A stretch of DNA of 64,000 nt, from positions 930,001-994,000 of the forward strand of contig NZ_CP006568.1 of NCBI RefSeq assembly GCF_000517405.1, in the 5' to 3' direction. The stretch's first letter is position 1, and the number at the start of each line of letters is the position of its first letter. The DNA is from Candidatus Sodalis pierantonius str. SOPE (GTDB lineage: Bacteria; Pseudomonadota; Gammaproteobacteria; Enterobacterales; Enterobacteriaceae). The notes under the pieces were generated by a model. The model made no database searches. It had not been told where the DNA came from and saw only the letters and a program-made list of their open reading frames with translations. Both the position numbers and the translations under genes were made by a program. Below are positions 9,345-19,577 of the stretch, one piece after another.

Positions 9345-9548
9345 CCATCCATCCTGGGTGTCAAAAAAGCGCTGATAGTGTACACTGTATTGCCTTTGAT
9401 GTGCGGATTGTGTTTGCAAAGATTGGCGGCATTCTGTATGATTCGCCGCCTTTGATGTCATCCGGCATTAAAGCGATAAACTCCATTCGCGTGGTGTCTG
9501 GTTATAAAGTAGACCGGATAGCGACGCGGCCTTACGAAGAGGTTTTCC

Positions 9549-9764
9549 ATGCAAACAGATATCCACCCGAAATACGTAGAAATTACTGCAACCTGTTCCT
9601 GCGGTAATGTCATCAAGACCCACTCTACCCTGGGCCACGACCTTAACCTGGACGTATGCAGCGCTTGCCATCCGTTCTATACCGGTAAACAACGTGTTGT
9701 TGATACCGGTGGTCGTGTTGATCGCTTCAACAAACGTTTCAGCATTCCGGTCGGCAAGAAATAA
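9549..9764 (+). CDS. rpmE: 50S ribosomal protein L31
   Basis: The 71-residue zinc-binding form of L31. Cysteines 16, 18, 37 and 40 (CSC and CSAC) form the metal site typical of the C+ paralogue. The C-terminus NKRFSIPVGKK matches the family. It is divergent from priA with about 200 bases between them. Its last 26 bases overlap the 3' end of the SopD-like pseudogene on the other strand. Confidence 0.97.
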   Translation: MQTDIHPKYVEITATCSCGNVIKTHSTLGHDLNLDVCSACHPFYTGKQRVVDTGGRVDRFNKRFSIPVGKK

Positions 9765-10057
9765 TTTCCCCACCAGAAGAAAAAGGCGCCAGTAGCCGCC
9801 TTACCTCCGGACGATGAATCGCGTCGCCGATGTAATCGACCAATTGCAGGAGATGGGGCCGGGCAAGATATTTCAGCAGCGTATCCTCTTTGGTCATGTA
9901 GCCCACCAGGCAAAGCGCTCGCAAATTAGGGTAGTCGGTGGTTAGCAGCGCCGTTTTTAACCGGCTGCCGCGAAATTCGTCGTGGGTGGCGCAGCGATTG
10001 GCAAAGGCAAAACTGTCATGACGATAATGCGCCAGAATACAGGCGCTATCGTCGCCG
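9739..10057 (-). pseudogene. SopD-like type III effector, C-terminal part (split gene)
   Basis: This is the second half of the gene whose first half is at 13976-14602. Removing the inserted IS21 and IS256, and keeping one copy of the 5-bp target repeat CGCCG, joins the two halves in frame (ITNG-DDSACILAHYRHDSF). The whole is then about 311 residues, close to the 317 of Salmonella SopD. From memory, the segment around NLRALCLVGYMTKEDTLLKY and RPHLLQLVDY resembles the SopD/SopD2 C-terminal region (LRCL...TTQFFKIGY...HPTLSYLL). The last residues run into the rpmE 3' end, so the extreme C-terminus may be lost. Homology is by eye only; another member of the Salmonella-translocated-effector group is possible. 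Confidence 0.6.
9783..9802. terminator. Possible hairpin terminator after rpmE
   Basis: AAGGCG and CGCCTT can pair around an eight-base loop. The T-rich run that would complete a terminator is on the minus-strand side (TTTTTCTTCT). It therefore fits better as a stop for leftward transcripts, or as a bidirectional element, than as a classical rpmE terminator. Confidence 0.4.
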
Positions 10058-10063
10058 TGCAGA

Positions 10064-11377
10064 GAGCCTGTTTAGAAATTTGTGTATTTGCCTGATTTTG
10101 ATATGTTCAATCCAACATCAAAAACAGGTTAATTTATGGACGAAAAACAGTTGCAGGCTCTGGCTAACGAACTGGCCAAAAATCTCAAAACCCCTGAAGA
10201 TCTCAGTCACTTCGATCGGCGGCTGAAAAAAATTAGCGTCGAAGCAGCACTCAATGCCGAAATGACCCATCACCTCGGCTACGATAAAAATCAGCCTAAA
10301 CCGGGGACCAACGCCCGCAACGGCTATTCCACAAAAACCGTTACCACTGGCGATGGCCCGCTGGCGCTGCGTACTCCGCGCGATCGTGACGGTTCCTTTG
10401 AACCGCAACTGGTGAAGAAGAACCAGACCCGGATTACCGGGATGGATAACCAGATTTTATCGTTGTACGCCAAAGGGATGACCACCCGCGAGATCGCCGC
10501 CGCGTTCAAAGAGCTGTATGACGCCGATGTCTCGCCGGCGCTGGTCTCAAAGGTCACCGATGCGGTCATGGAGCAGGTTGTCGAATGGCAAAACCGGCCT
10601 CTGGATGCAGTCTATCCCATTGTTTATCTTGACTGTATCGTTCTAAAAGTCCGGCAGGACAGCCGCATCATCAACAAATCTGTGTTCCTGGCGCTGGGCA
10701 TCAACATCGAAGGCCAGAAAGAGTTGCTAGGTATGTGGCTGGCCGAAAATGAAGGCGCAAAGTTCTGGCTGAACGTGCTGACAGAGCTGAAAAACCGCGG
10801 CCTGAACGATATCCTTATCGCCTGCGTAGACGGGCTGAAAGGTTTCCCTGACGCTATTAACGCGGTGTATCCGGAGGCGCGGCTCCAGCTGTGTATCGTA
10901 CATATGGTGCGCAACAGCCTGCGGTTCGTCTCCTGGAAGGACTACAAGCCCGTCACCCGCGACCTGAACGCTATCTATCAGGCCCCTACGGAAGAAGCCG
11001 GCTTGCAGGCGCTGGAAGCGTTCTCCAATGCCTGGGACATCCGCTACCCGCAAATAAGTCGAAGCTGGCAGGCAAACTGGGCCAATCTGGCCACGTTCTT
11101 TGCCTACCCAACGGACATCCGCAAGGTGATCTACACGACCAACGCATCGAGTCGTTAAACAGCGTGATCCGGCATGCCATCAAAAAGCGCAAGGTGTTCC
11201 CGACCGACGACGCAGTGAAAAAGGTGGTGTGGCTGGCGATACAGGCGGCCTCACAGAAATGGACAATGCCTTTGAGGGACTGGCGCATGGCAATGAGCCG
11301 CTTTATTATCGAGTTCGGTGATCGCCTGGACGGTCACTTCTGAGAAAAGGCATTTACACAGAATCGTGTACAGGGTC
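10064..11377 (+). mobile_element. IS256-family element, copy A
   Basis: The element is 1314 bp with imperfect terminal inverted repeats (left GAGCCTGTTTAGAAATTTG, right complement GACCCTGTACACGATTCTG). A perfect 9-bp target duplication CCGTGCAGA lies at 10055-10063 and 11378-11386. Six of those nine bases belong to the terminus of the adjacent IS21, so IS256 inserted across the gene/IS21 junction after IS21 was already there. A second copy is at 62016-63327. Confidence 0.95.
10136..11343 (+). pseudogene. IS256-family transposase, frameshifted
   Basis: Mutator-type DDE transposase starting MDEKQLQALANELAKNLKTP. Compared with copy B, one C is missing in the codons for TNA-IESLNS near 11146. 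The product therefore stops after 340 residues (ends TNASSR) instead of about 402. The C-terminal frame resumes as IESLNSVIRHAIKKRK. The catalytic Glu of the DDE triad usually lies in this late region, so the copy is probably inactive by itself. Confidence 0.93.
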
Positions 11378-11500
11378 CCGTGCAGATTCCGACGTATCCG
11401 ATCAGCTGTTCCGGCGACATCCGATCAGTTATTCCGATATTTTTCGATCACCCATTCCAGTGATATTCGTTCACGTGTTCGCTCATCTTCTGACTCGAGT

Positions 11501-12250
11501 TTAGTCTATTTTTCCTGTGCTGGCTACTCCTTGCTCTTTGCGTAGTGATTCGCCTTTAAGTTCCAGTCTATAGCTGGGGTGTACTAACCGATCGAGTAAC
11601 GCGTCAGCTGTCGTGGGGTTTTCTATCAGTCCATACCATTTTTTCACCGGCAGTTGACTGATCAGGATGCTGCTGCTTTTGTCGTAGCGATCTTCCATCA
11701 CCTCCAACAGCATCGTTGCCTGCATCGGACTTATTGATCCTAGGCCCACGTCGTCCAAGATCAGTAACTCTATTTTTTCTAACTGCTTAAGCTGTTTTAG
11801 ATAGGTCCCGTCTACCTGACACTGGTGAAGATGGGCCAGCAACCGACCCACTCGCCAGTAACGCACGCTATATTGCTGCCGGCATGCCTGCTCACCAAGC
11901 GCACAACTGAGCCAGGTTTTGCCCGTACCTGTTGGCCCCGTGATGAGTATGCTTTTCTGATATTTCAGATATTGTCCCCCTAGCAGATCTCGCATCTGTT
12001 CCGGTGTCACTCCTCGGCTAGGGATATAGCGGATATCTTCCGGTTTTGCCTGCAAGCGCATTTGCGATTGCCGTCGCAGATGGCATATGTGATTGTTTTT
12101 TCTATGCAAATTTTCCGCTTCTACCATCAGCGACAACCGCTCCTCGAACCCCAGCTCCCCATAACTCCCCGGGAGTTCGCGTTGCGTCTCCAACGCCTGG
12201 ACCATTGCCGACAACTTCAGCTCTCGCAGAGCCATTAACAGTGTATCCAT
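11501..12250 (-). CDS. istB: IS21-family helper ATPase IstB
   Basis: DnaA/DnaC-like AAA+ ATPase of 249 residues that assists IstA in target selection and strand transfer. Walker A is GPTGTGKTWLSCALG; Walker B is LLILDDVGLGS. It starts 11 bases after istA, as usual for the family. Intact; about 97-98% identical to copy B by eye. Confidence 0.96.
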   Translation of the reverse strand: MDTLLMALRELKLSAMVQALETQRELPGSYGELGFEERLSLMVEAENLHRKNNHICHLRRQSQMRLQAKPEDIRYIPSRGVTPEQMRDLLGGQYLKYQKSILITGPTGTGKTWLSCALGEQACRQQYSVRYWRVGRLLAHLHQCQVDGTYLKQLKQLEKIELLILDDVGLGSISPMQATMLLEVMEDRYDKSSSILISQLPVKKWYGLIENPTTADALLDRLVHPSYRLELKGESLRKEQGVASTGKID

Positions 12251-12261
12251 ATTTATTCTTC

Positions 12262-13812
12262 TTAGTGATAACTGTCCGGACCTCGGAGGTTTTCGTGAAC
12301 CAGCATTGATACGCCGGCTCCGTCCTGGGTGACCTCACTTTCACGACCGTGTTTCAATACGTTGGCTATGAAAGAGCGGTTAATGCACCCTTTCTCCAAC
12401 GCCAGCGCGCAGGCCTTCTCCAGTCGTGTCGTCTCATAGCGCCGTTGCAGATTGAGTAGCCCCAGCACGGAGCGGTAAGCCTGCTCCGGATGGGCTTTGC
12501 TCTTTTGGATGGACTCGACCACTTTCAGTGTGCACACACCCACCGACAGCGCCCAACTGCACAGCCTTTCCGGCGTCCACTGACTCTGCCCCTTATGGTT
12601 AGCCGGCATGTGCGCCGCCTGAGTCGTGTGCCTATAGGCGTTATCGCTGCGAGGGTGCGTAGCCACGCAGACGCCCTTATGGTGGATTTGCACCAGCCGT
12701 TGGGTGGCGATGACGTCAACGCGCTCGCCAACCAGCGGATGCGGCACCGAGTACCAGTTTTTGCCGTAGTCTATGTGGTAATCAGGTCCCACTCGGGCAA
12801 CGAGATACTCACTGTATTCCCATTGTGTGGGCGGTAGAGGCCCAAGAGCCGGTTTGTCCAGCTGCTCGAAGCGTTCAAGGCGACTTTGTCCGCCGTAATG
12901 ACGCATCGGGCGCAAATTCAACTCATGATTGAGTTCTCGTATCACCTGGTTGAGTTCGGCCAGCGAGTAGAACCTACGTTTACGCAACCGGGCCAAAACC
13001 CAGCGTTCTACCAGCTGCACAGTTGATTCTGCCTTCGCCTTGTCTTTCGGTTTTCTCGGGCGCGCCGGTAGCACCACTGTCTCATAGTGATTTGCCAGCG
13101 CCTGGTAGCTCTGGTTTATGACCGGCTCATAGCGGTCAGGGGTGCTGACAGCGCTGCGCAGATTATCAGGTATCATCAGCTCCGGAACTCCACCCATGAA
13201 GTGCAGGCAGCGGCTATTGGCGTTGAGCCACGATGCCATGTCCTGGCCTTCGCAGGCTTCGATATACGCATAGCCTGACACGCCCATGGCAGCGACGAAG
13301 ATAGCGACCTGGCGTACGCTACCGGTCGCAGGGTTGACGATAGGTACGGTGGGGCCACAGAAGTCGATGAAGAGCTTTTCGCCAGCCTTGTGCTCCATGC
13401 GCATGGAACGCCGCTGCTTCTTTTTCCAGTCACGGAACAGTGCACAAAACTGTGAGTAACCGAAGGCATCACCGCCCACGGCGGACTGATATTCCATCCA
13501 GAGCAGCTGCTTGGTCATGCCCTTGCGGCTTAACTCGGTATCGATATCAAGCCAGCTGGGTAAGGTATTGATAACTTTTCCGGATTTGCCGGGATAGAGC
13601 AGGCGGTCGAGGTCGACGGGGGACAGTTCCGCCGGCAATGGCCAGACCAGGTTAGCTACCGTGAATCGGCCGAGGATATCGTGCACGGTAGTACAGCCTA
13701 TGCCGAGCGCGGCTGCGATAGTGCGATTCGAGCGACGCTGCTCGAATTTCATACGTAAGACATTAATATAGATGCACATTTCCGTTCTCGCTTTCTTCTT
13801 TTTACGTGCCAT
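12262..13812 (-). CDS. istA: IS21-family transposase IstA
   Basis: The 516-residue DDE transposase. It has an N-terminal HTH (RTIAAALGIGCTTVHDILGRF) and an rve integrase core (GEKLFIDFCGPTVPIV with the first Asp, later PELMIPDNLRSAV, and the KAESTVQ region with the Glu). Intact, the same length as copy B, and differing at a handful of positions. Confidence 0.96.
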   Translation of the reverse strand: MARKKKKARTEMCIYINVLRMKFEQRRSNRTIAAALGIGCTTVHDILGRFTVANLVWPLPAELSPVDLDRLLYPGKSGKVINTLPSWLDIDTELSRKGMTKQLLWMEYQSAVGGDAFGYSQFCALFRDWKKKQRRSMRMEHKAGEKLFIDFCGPTVPIVNPATGSVRQVAIFVAAMGVSGYAYIEACEGQDMASWLNANSRCLHFMGGVPELMIPDNLRSAVSTPDRYEPVINQSYQALANHYETVVLPARPRKPKDKAKAESTVQLVERWVLARLRKRRFYSLAELNQVIRELNHELNLRPMRHYGGQSRLERFEQLDKPALGPLPPTQWEYSEYLVARVGPDYHIDYGKNWYSVPHPLVGERVDVIATQRLVQIHHKGVCVATHPRSDNAYRHTTQAAHMPANHKGQSQWTPERLCSWALSVGVCTLKVVESIQKSKAHPEQAYRSVLGLLNLQRRYETTRLEKACALALEKGCINRSFIANVLKHGRESEVTQDGAGVSMLVHENLRGPDSYH

Positions 13813-13975
13813 GCCCCCGGAAGCTAAAAGTCTCCAGAGTATGGCGGAACAGAAGATGAGCGATCGGACAGAATCGGAATCGCTGATCGGGCGACCGGAA
13901 TCAGTGATCGGATGAAATCAGAATTAGTGATCGGGTGAAATCGGAATCAGTGATCGGATGTGACCGGAACCAGCA

Positions 13976-14602
13976 CGCCGTTGGTAATACCCAGCAAGTT
14001 CTCACGACCGTAGGCGGGATCGTCAAGTACGGCGTGTATTTTTTGCCGCACCGCCGGCACGTCGGCCATGCTTTCGATTTGCGATTGGATATACCGTTCC
14101 GGCGTCAGCTGTTCACGGATTTCCGCCAAAACATCGTCCAGCGACTGGCAGACTTTCATCGTGCACACTTCCGCAAAGTGATTGTCCAAACGGTAATCCA
14201 GCGGCGGCGATTGATAGATTTGATAGTCACCGATTTGCATCAGATAGGACCAGGGCGCCTGCTCCAGCGGATCATAGCGTAGCGATAGCTGAAAAACCTT
14301 ACGGTACTCGCTGTTGGCATAGGCACGCAACTGCATAAAACGGGCAACCATCGTTGTCGGCGTGAGATCGTGCGGCTCTCCGGCGCCGGGCTGGCTCAGT
14401 TGCCGGTAGAGTCGGGTGATGGCGGCGCACTTGCCGCCTTGGCGGAAAAATCTGTCGTACAGTCGATCGATAAGCCCCATATGGCTGGCGTCGTCCAGCG
14501 TTCTGGCTTGAATAATACGCGTAATGCGACTGCTGGTCAGCGCCCAACCGCTGTTCAGGATAATACTGAGGGGGGGGGGACTAGAGATGATATCCATATC
14601 AT
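13976..14602 (-). pseudogene. SopD-like type III effector, N-terminal part (split gene)
   Basis: From memory, the segment SSRITRIIQARTLDDASHMG with LIDRLYDRFFRQG lines up with the N-terminus of Salmonella SopD/SopD2 (ESRLAHLL...HMGGWDKVQDHFR), including the W/L-D-x-x-x-x-FF translocation motif. FMQLRAYANSEYRKVF matches the later FxQLxxYANP segment. The C-terminal half is at 9739-10057. The start is ambiguous. ATG 14602 has a good GGAGG site five bases upstream but is out of frame across a run of ten C (coding strand, 14570-14579). ATG 14597 is in frame but poorly spaced. Eight or eleven C would put the well-spaced ATG in frame. IS21 interrupts the gene after codon ~207. Confidence 0.6.
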
Positions 14603-14829
14603 GTTGCCTCCGTCGTAAAGGGCAACCATCTAATGCTAACCCCCCGCGATTGGCAAACCGTAATTGGCGTTACTGGTCGCTTTTTGCAACTCGGTGGTGA
14701 ACGGGTCAGCGAGGGCGAACGGGGGGCTGACGCGGCCGCCGATCGTGGCTGAAACGGTTGATGAACGCGCGTGGTCAGCGCTAGGCGTGGCGCGTCGCCG
14801 TCAAAAGGTTGGGGCGTCGCACAAGGCCT

Positions 14830-15370
14830 ACCAAAAGAACGCCTCCCCGATGGCCACCGGCACGCCGTTGGAAATCGGCTGCGCGCGAGGCCTCACCCGG
14901 GGAGAGGCGTTAGCATGCCATAGCGTAGGTGTTTGTCTCGGCTCAGCTACGGCCGCGACGTTGCCTTCAGCTACGGCATGCGTTACGGCTTGGGCTACGG
15001 CCTCGGCCTCGGTTTCAGCTTCAGCTTTGGTCTCGGCAACGGCCTCGGCTTCGGTTTTAGCGATGCCATTAACCAGGGCTTCGGTTTTGGCCTCTGTTTC
15101 GGCATGCGTTACGGCTTCAGTTTTGGTCTCAGCTTCATCTACGGTGCCGGCAAAGGCATCACCTTACGCCACGATGGCGTTAGGGATATCGGCCTGCGTC
15201 TGCGCCACGGCGGGCGTTAACGCGTCGGCGGTTTCACTAGCGGTCGCGGCAATGCTGCCCGCTGTCACCTCCCCGGCTGGCGCGGAGATCGTTGAGGCGC
15301 TGGCGACGGCGGCTTCAATCTCTTTCGCGCACCATTGCGGCGATGAGGTCACCTCGGCCGGCGGCGTTTT
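14830..15370 (-). repeat. Decayed Ala/Glu/Thr-rich repeat tail after chitinase
   Basis: Continuing past the chitinase stop (TAG 15371) in the same frame, about 60 codons are open to a TAA at 15164. A low-complexity stretch built on units such as AETKAEA and TEAEAVA follows to a TAG near 14830. On the plus strand the same bases give Gly/Phe/Tyr-rich frames, which I treat as shadows. The continuous frame suggests either an ancestral C-terminal extension of the chitinase with two later stops, or an unrelated repeat-rich gene. From 14638 to 14830 only short frames are seen, one ending LPIAGG. Confidence 0.45.
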
Positions 15371-16341
15371 CTACTGCGCGTCCACCACCTCAACCGTATT
15401 TGGCAACGTAGGCACGGACGCGCTTAGCGCGCCAGCCAGGAAGTTGAGGGTATATTTGCCGACCGTGCGCTGCTCAGGATTGCTGCTGCTCCCGGGGTCG
15501 ACATAATCGAAATCGGAGGGGACGTCGCGGTTCAGCGACCAGAGCGAGAGCGAAGATAATCCATGCTGGGCGGCAAAGGCGCCTACGTCAAAGGCGTTGG
15601 CCAGCGTAAACATCGAACCATCATCGTTACGGCCGATCATCGGCGTTATGCCTACTTTGGCAAAACGCGCCGTCTCGGATAACTCGGGGTAAATACTTTG
15701 GAGTTGGGCGACGATATTGGTGACCGCATCCTTCGCCGCCTGCCCCATTTCCCCGGCTATGCCGGGCTGATAGAAATCCATCGTCATGGCGTTCACGATA
15801 AAATCGACTTTCGCGGCGGCCAGTTGTTCCACCAGCGTTATTTGCTCGGGCTTAAGCCCGGTGGGGGCGGTCGGGAGCGTCAACGAAATCGGCAGGTTCG
15901 GGTACTCCGGCTGTAGGCGGGCCAGCGCCGCGCTGATTTTCCCTATATCGAACAGATTGTTTTCCAGATCGAAATCCAACCCCTGCGGTTGATAGAGGGT
16001 AATCGCCTGGCGATAGGCTTCCAGTAATTCATCCTCGGACAGGGCGGTGGAGATATCGGCATTGCTGGCGCCGCCGAAGGACAATTTAAAACCCTTTCCG
16101 GCTTCGACCAGGGCATCGGCCAGCGGTTTGGCCCATGCCAGCGGTGTGGTGGCCTGCCCGGACCAACAAGGGGTGTTATCTTGGCCAAGGGTGATGTAAA
16201 AGAGAGCGTTAGGCCATCGGTCTTCAAGGCGGCGGCAAGTTCGGCATACACGGGGTTCGGGCGTCCTGCGGGAAAATCGCTATCATTCCATTTCGCGTTA
16301 TTCGATACATCCGTATAGGGCATACAAGTTAGGGTGTACAT
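15371..16341 (-). pseudogene. GH18 chitinase, frameshifted
   Basis: Secreted-type family 18 chitinase. The N-terminal frame starts MYTLTCMPYTDVSNNAKWND, with a GGAG ribosome site. It is broken after GLTLSF, where one T is missing in a four-T run (around 16198-16201). The correct frame continues as YITLGQDNTPCWSG into KLSFGGASN and the catalytic motif GLDFDLE, where the Glu is the acid/base. Later landmarks are FIVNAMTMDFYQP and LSLWSLNRD. No signal peptide is visible at this start. Chitinases are known from Sodalis symbionts; this copy would give only a short N-terminal peptide. Confidence 0.88.
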
Positions 16342-16816
16342 TCAGTCTCCTTACTTTGGGAATTAATAATTGCGCGCGCCAGAGGAGTATTGTTGAAAAA
16401 AAAGGGCGTGAGGTATTAACTCTTGAACGAAAGCGCCGCGGCAGAGAGAACGGCAGGCAGGCGCCATAGGGCGAAAACGACTGGCGTGTAGCGTCTTTGG
16501 CGGCGCCGGCGATGATATGCGCGCCATTGCGGGCGCGCTGGCGCTTTGCTTCGGCACGCTTTCATGTCAAAGTGATTCGTCAGGCGGCACGCGGTTATCG
16601 CCGCGCCGCCGCCGGCCTTAGAAGGTATCGCTAAAGCCTTATCGTTTCAGCCAAATATCATGTTGCTTTTATGTAAACAAATTAACAAGACGGTTAAATA
16701 CTGATAAACTGGCGCTTACCCAGCCGGATAACAACGAACTTTTTCTAATTAATGTATCGCCGGTAGGGAACGGAAAGCCAGGCACTACCTATGACAATGA
16801 AAGCGAGGAGAACGTC
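16342..16816. other. Intergenic region chitinase-acnB
   Basis: About 475 bases between divergent genes. The acnB-proximal 150 bases are AT-rich (TTTATGTAAACAAATTAAC) and probably hold its promoter. The rest is GC-rich without protein-like frames. Confidence 0.5.
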
Positions 16817-19412
16817 GTGCTAGAAGATTATCGTAAGCACGTTGCCGAGCGTGCTGCACAGGGCATTGTCCCTAAGCCACTCGATGCTGTACAAATGGCG
16901 GCGCTGGTTGAGCTGCTGAAAAACCCGCCGGCGGGTGAAGAAGCGTATCTGCTGGATCTGTTGACCAATCGGGTACCGCCGGGCGTGGACGAAGCGGCCT
17001 ACGTTAAAGCAGGTTTCCTTGCGGCCGTTGCCAAAGGCGAGGCGTCTTCCCCGCTGGTGACGGCGGAAAAAGCCATTGAGTTGCTGGGCACCATGCAGGG
17101 CGGCTATAACATCTCGCCGCTGGTGGACGCGTTGGACAAGGATGCGCTGACGCCTATCGCCGCCCGCGCGCTAAAATCCATGCTGCTGATGTTCGACAAC
17201 TTCTATGATGTCGAAGAGAAAGCCAGGGCCGGTAATGCCCACGCGCAAGATGTCATGACGTCCTGGGCCGAGGCGGAATGGTTCCTGTCCCGTCCGCCGC
17301 TGGCGGAAAAAATGACCGTTACCGTGTTCAAGGTCACCGGCGAAACCAATACCGATGACTTATCGCCGGCCCCCGACGCCTGGTCGCGGCCGGATATCCC
17401 GCTGCATGCGCTGGCGATGCTGAAAAACGCCCGTGACGGCATTATCCCCGACCAGCCCGGCAACGTCGGTCCCATCCAGCAGATCGAGGCGCTGAACGGC
17501 AAAGGCTTCCCGTTAGCCTATGTCGGCGATGTCGTGGGCACCGGCTCCTCGCGCAAATCTGCCACCAACTCGGTGCTGTGGTTTATGGGTGACGACATTC
17601 CGTATGTGCCGAACAAACGCGGCGGCGGGGTGGTGCTGGGCAGCAAAATCGCGTCGATTTTCTTCAACACTATGGAAGATGCCGGCACCCTGCCGATCGA
17701 AGTAGACGTGTCCGATTTGAACATGGGCGACGTCATTGATATCTACCCGTTCGCGGGGGAAATCCGTCATCACGAGACCGGGGCGCTGCTGGCCAGTTTC
17801 ACGCTGAAAACGGATGTGCTGGTGGACGAAGTGCGCGCCGGCGGCCGTATTCCGCTCATCATCGGCCGTGGTCTTACCGCGCGCGCGTGAATCTCTGAGT
17901 CTGTCGCCCAGCACCATTTTCCGCCACGTCCGCTATGTCGCCGCCAGCGACAAAGGATATACGCTGGCGCAGAAAATGGTCGGCCGTGCCTGCGGCGTGC
18001 CGGGGGTACGTCCCGGCCAGTATTGCGAGCCGAAAATGACCTCGGTGGGGTCGCAGGATACGACCGGCCCTATGACGCGCGATGAGTTAAAGGATCTGGC
18101 GTGCCTGGGCTTCTCCGCCGACCTGGTAATGCAATCATTCTGCCACACCGCCGCCTATCCCAAGCCGGTGGACGTGCAGACCCACCATACGCTGCCGGAC
18201 TTCATCATGAACCGCGGCGGCGTCTCCCTGCGTCCGGGCGACGGTATCATCCACTCCTGGCTGAACCGCATGTTACTGCCCGACACCGTCGGCACCGGCG
18301 GCGATTCCCATACCCGTTTCCCGATTGGCATCTCGTTCCCGGCGGGGTCCGGGCTGGTGGCCTTCGCCGCCGCGACCGGGGTCATGCCGTTGGATATGCC
18401 TGAGTCGGTGCTGGTTCGTTTTAAAGGCGCCATGCAGCCGGGCATTACCCTGCGCGATCTGGTGCATGCGATCCCGTATTATGCCATCAAGCAAGGGCTG
18501 CTGACGGTGGAGAAAAAGGGCAAGAAAAACATTTTCTCCGGCCGCATCCTGGAAATCGAGGGGCTGCCGGAACTGAAGGTGGAACAGGCTTTTGAACTGG
18601 CGGACGCCTCGGCGGAACGCTCCGCCGCCGGTTGTACCATCAAGCTTGACCAGGCGCCGATTACCGAATATTTAAATTCCAATATCGTGCTGCTGAAATG
18701 GATGATTTCGGAAGGTTACGGCGATCGCCGCACGCTGGAACGGCGTATCAAAGGCATGGAGAGCTGGCTGGCGAATTCGTCTCTTCTGTCGGCGGATGCC
18801 GATGCCGAGTATGCGGCAGTGATTGAGATTGATCTGGCCGAAATCAGCGAACCGATCCTGTGCGCACCAAACGATCCGGATGACGCCCGTCTGCTGTCTG
18901 ACGTGGCCGGCAGCGAAATCGATGAAGTCTTTATCGGCTCCTGCATGACCAATATCGGCCACTTCCGCGCCGCCGGTAAGTTGCTGGATAGCCACAAGGG
19001 CCAGCTGCCGACCCGCCTGTGGGTCGCGCCGCCAACCAAAATGGACGCCGCCCAGCTCACCGAAGAGGGCTACTATAGCGTCTTTGGCAAAAGCGGCGCG
19101 CGTATGGAAATCCCGGGTTGCTCGCTGTGCATGGGTAACCAGGCGCGGGTAACGGATGGCGCGACGGTGGTGTCCACCTCTACCCGTAACTTTCCGAACC
19201 GTTTAGGCAACGGCGCCGACGTTTATCTGGCCTCTGCGGAGCTGGCGGCGGTCACCTCGCTGCTGGGCCGTCTGCCGACGGTGGAGGAGTATTTGCAGGC
19301 GATGGCGCTGGTGGATCAGACGGCGGTGGATACCTACCGTTATCTGAATTTCGACTGCCTCAGCGAATACACCGACAAAGCCGATCAGGTCATTTTCCAA
19401 ACCGCGGTTTAA
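16817..19412 (+). pseudogene. acnB: Aconitate hydratase B, frameshifted by CG slippage
   Basis: AcnB is the main TCA-cycle aconitase. It begins with GTG (AGGAG upstream), reading MLEDYRKHVAERAAQGIVPK. Residues 1-357 match E. coli AcnB to GRGLTARA, then TGA at 17888. The remaining ~500 residues, with the iron-sulfur ligands (GSCMTN and the CSLCMGNQ pair), are intact in another frame to 19412. The break lies in an alternating (CG)5 tract at 17878-17887; one more CG unit would restore the whole 866-residue frame. No other lesion was noticed, so the inactivation is likely very recent. Confidence 0.95.
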
Positions 19413-19577
19413 CTCCGCCCGCGTACGGCGTGCGGCCGGGGTAACCGCCGTCCCCGGCGGCGATAATCGTGACGCAGACTTTGGCGGGCGCGGTAAAAAC
19501 GCGTAAAATCCGATTATCTTCCACCGCCATTTTTCATAAAGATACGGCATAGCGCCCCGACGGGGTGGACGGCAACG

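Larger units (their letters stand above)
11381..13975 (-). mobile_element. IS21-family element, copy A
   Basis: The element is 2595 bp with ends starting TGCAGATTCCGACGTATCC and TGCTGGTTCCGGTCACATCC. The 5-bp target repeat CGCCG is at 13976-13980 and, moved to the far side of IS256, at 10053-10057. Both ends carry several ~20-bp direct repeats of the form (A/T)CAGTGATCGGATGAAAT, likely IstA-binding sites. It carries intact istA and istB. It is 5 bp shorter than copy B (56523-59122), which has a duplicated CATGG before istA. Confidence 0.95.

Noticed and set aside
14933..15220. Plus-strand Gly/Phe/Tyr-rich frame that looks like a structural or adhesive protein
   Set aside because: It is the antisense reading of the Ala/Glu/Thr repeat that continues the chitinase frame on the minus strand. 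It has no ribosome site and arises from the repeat composition.
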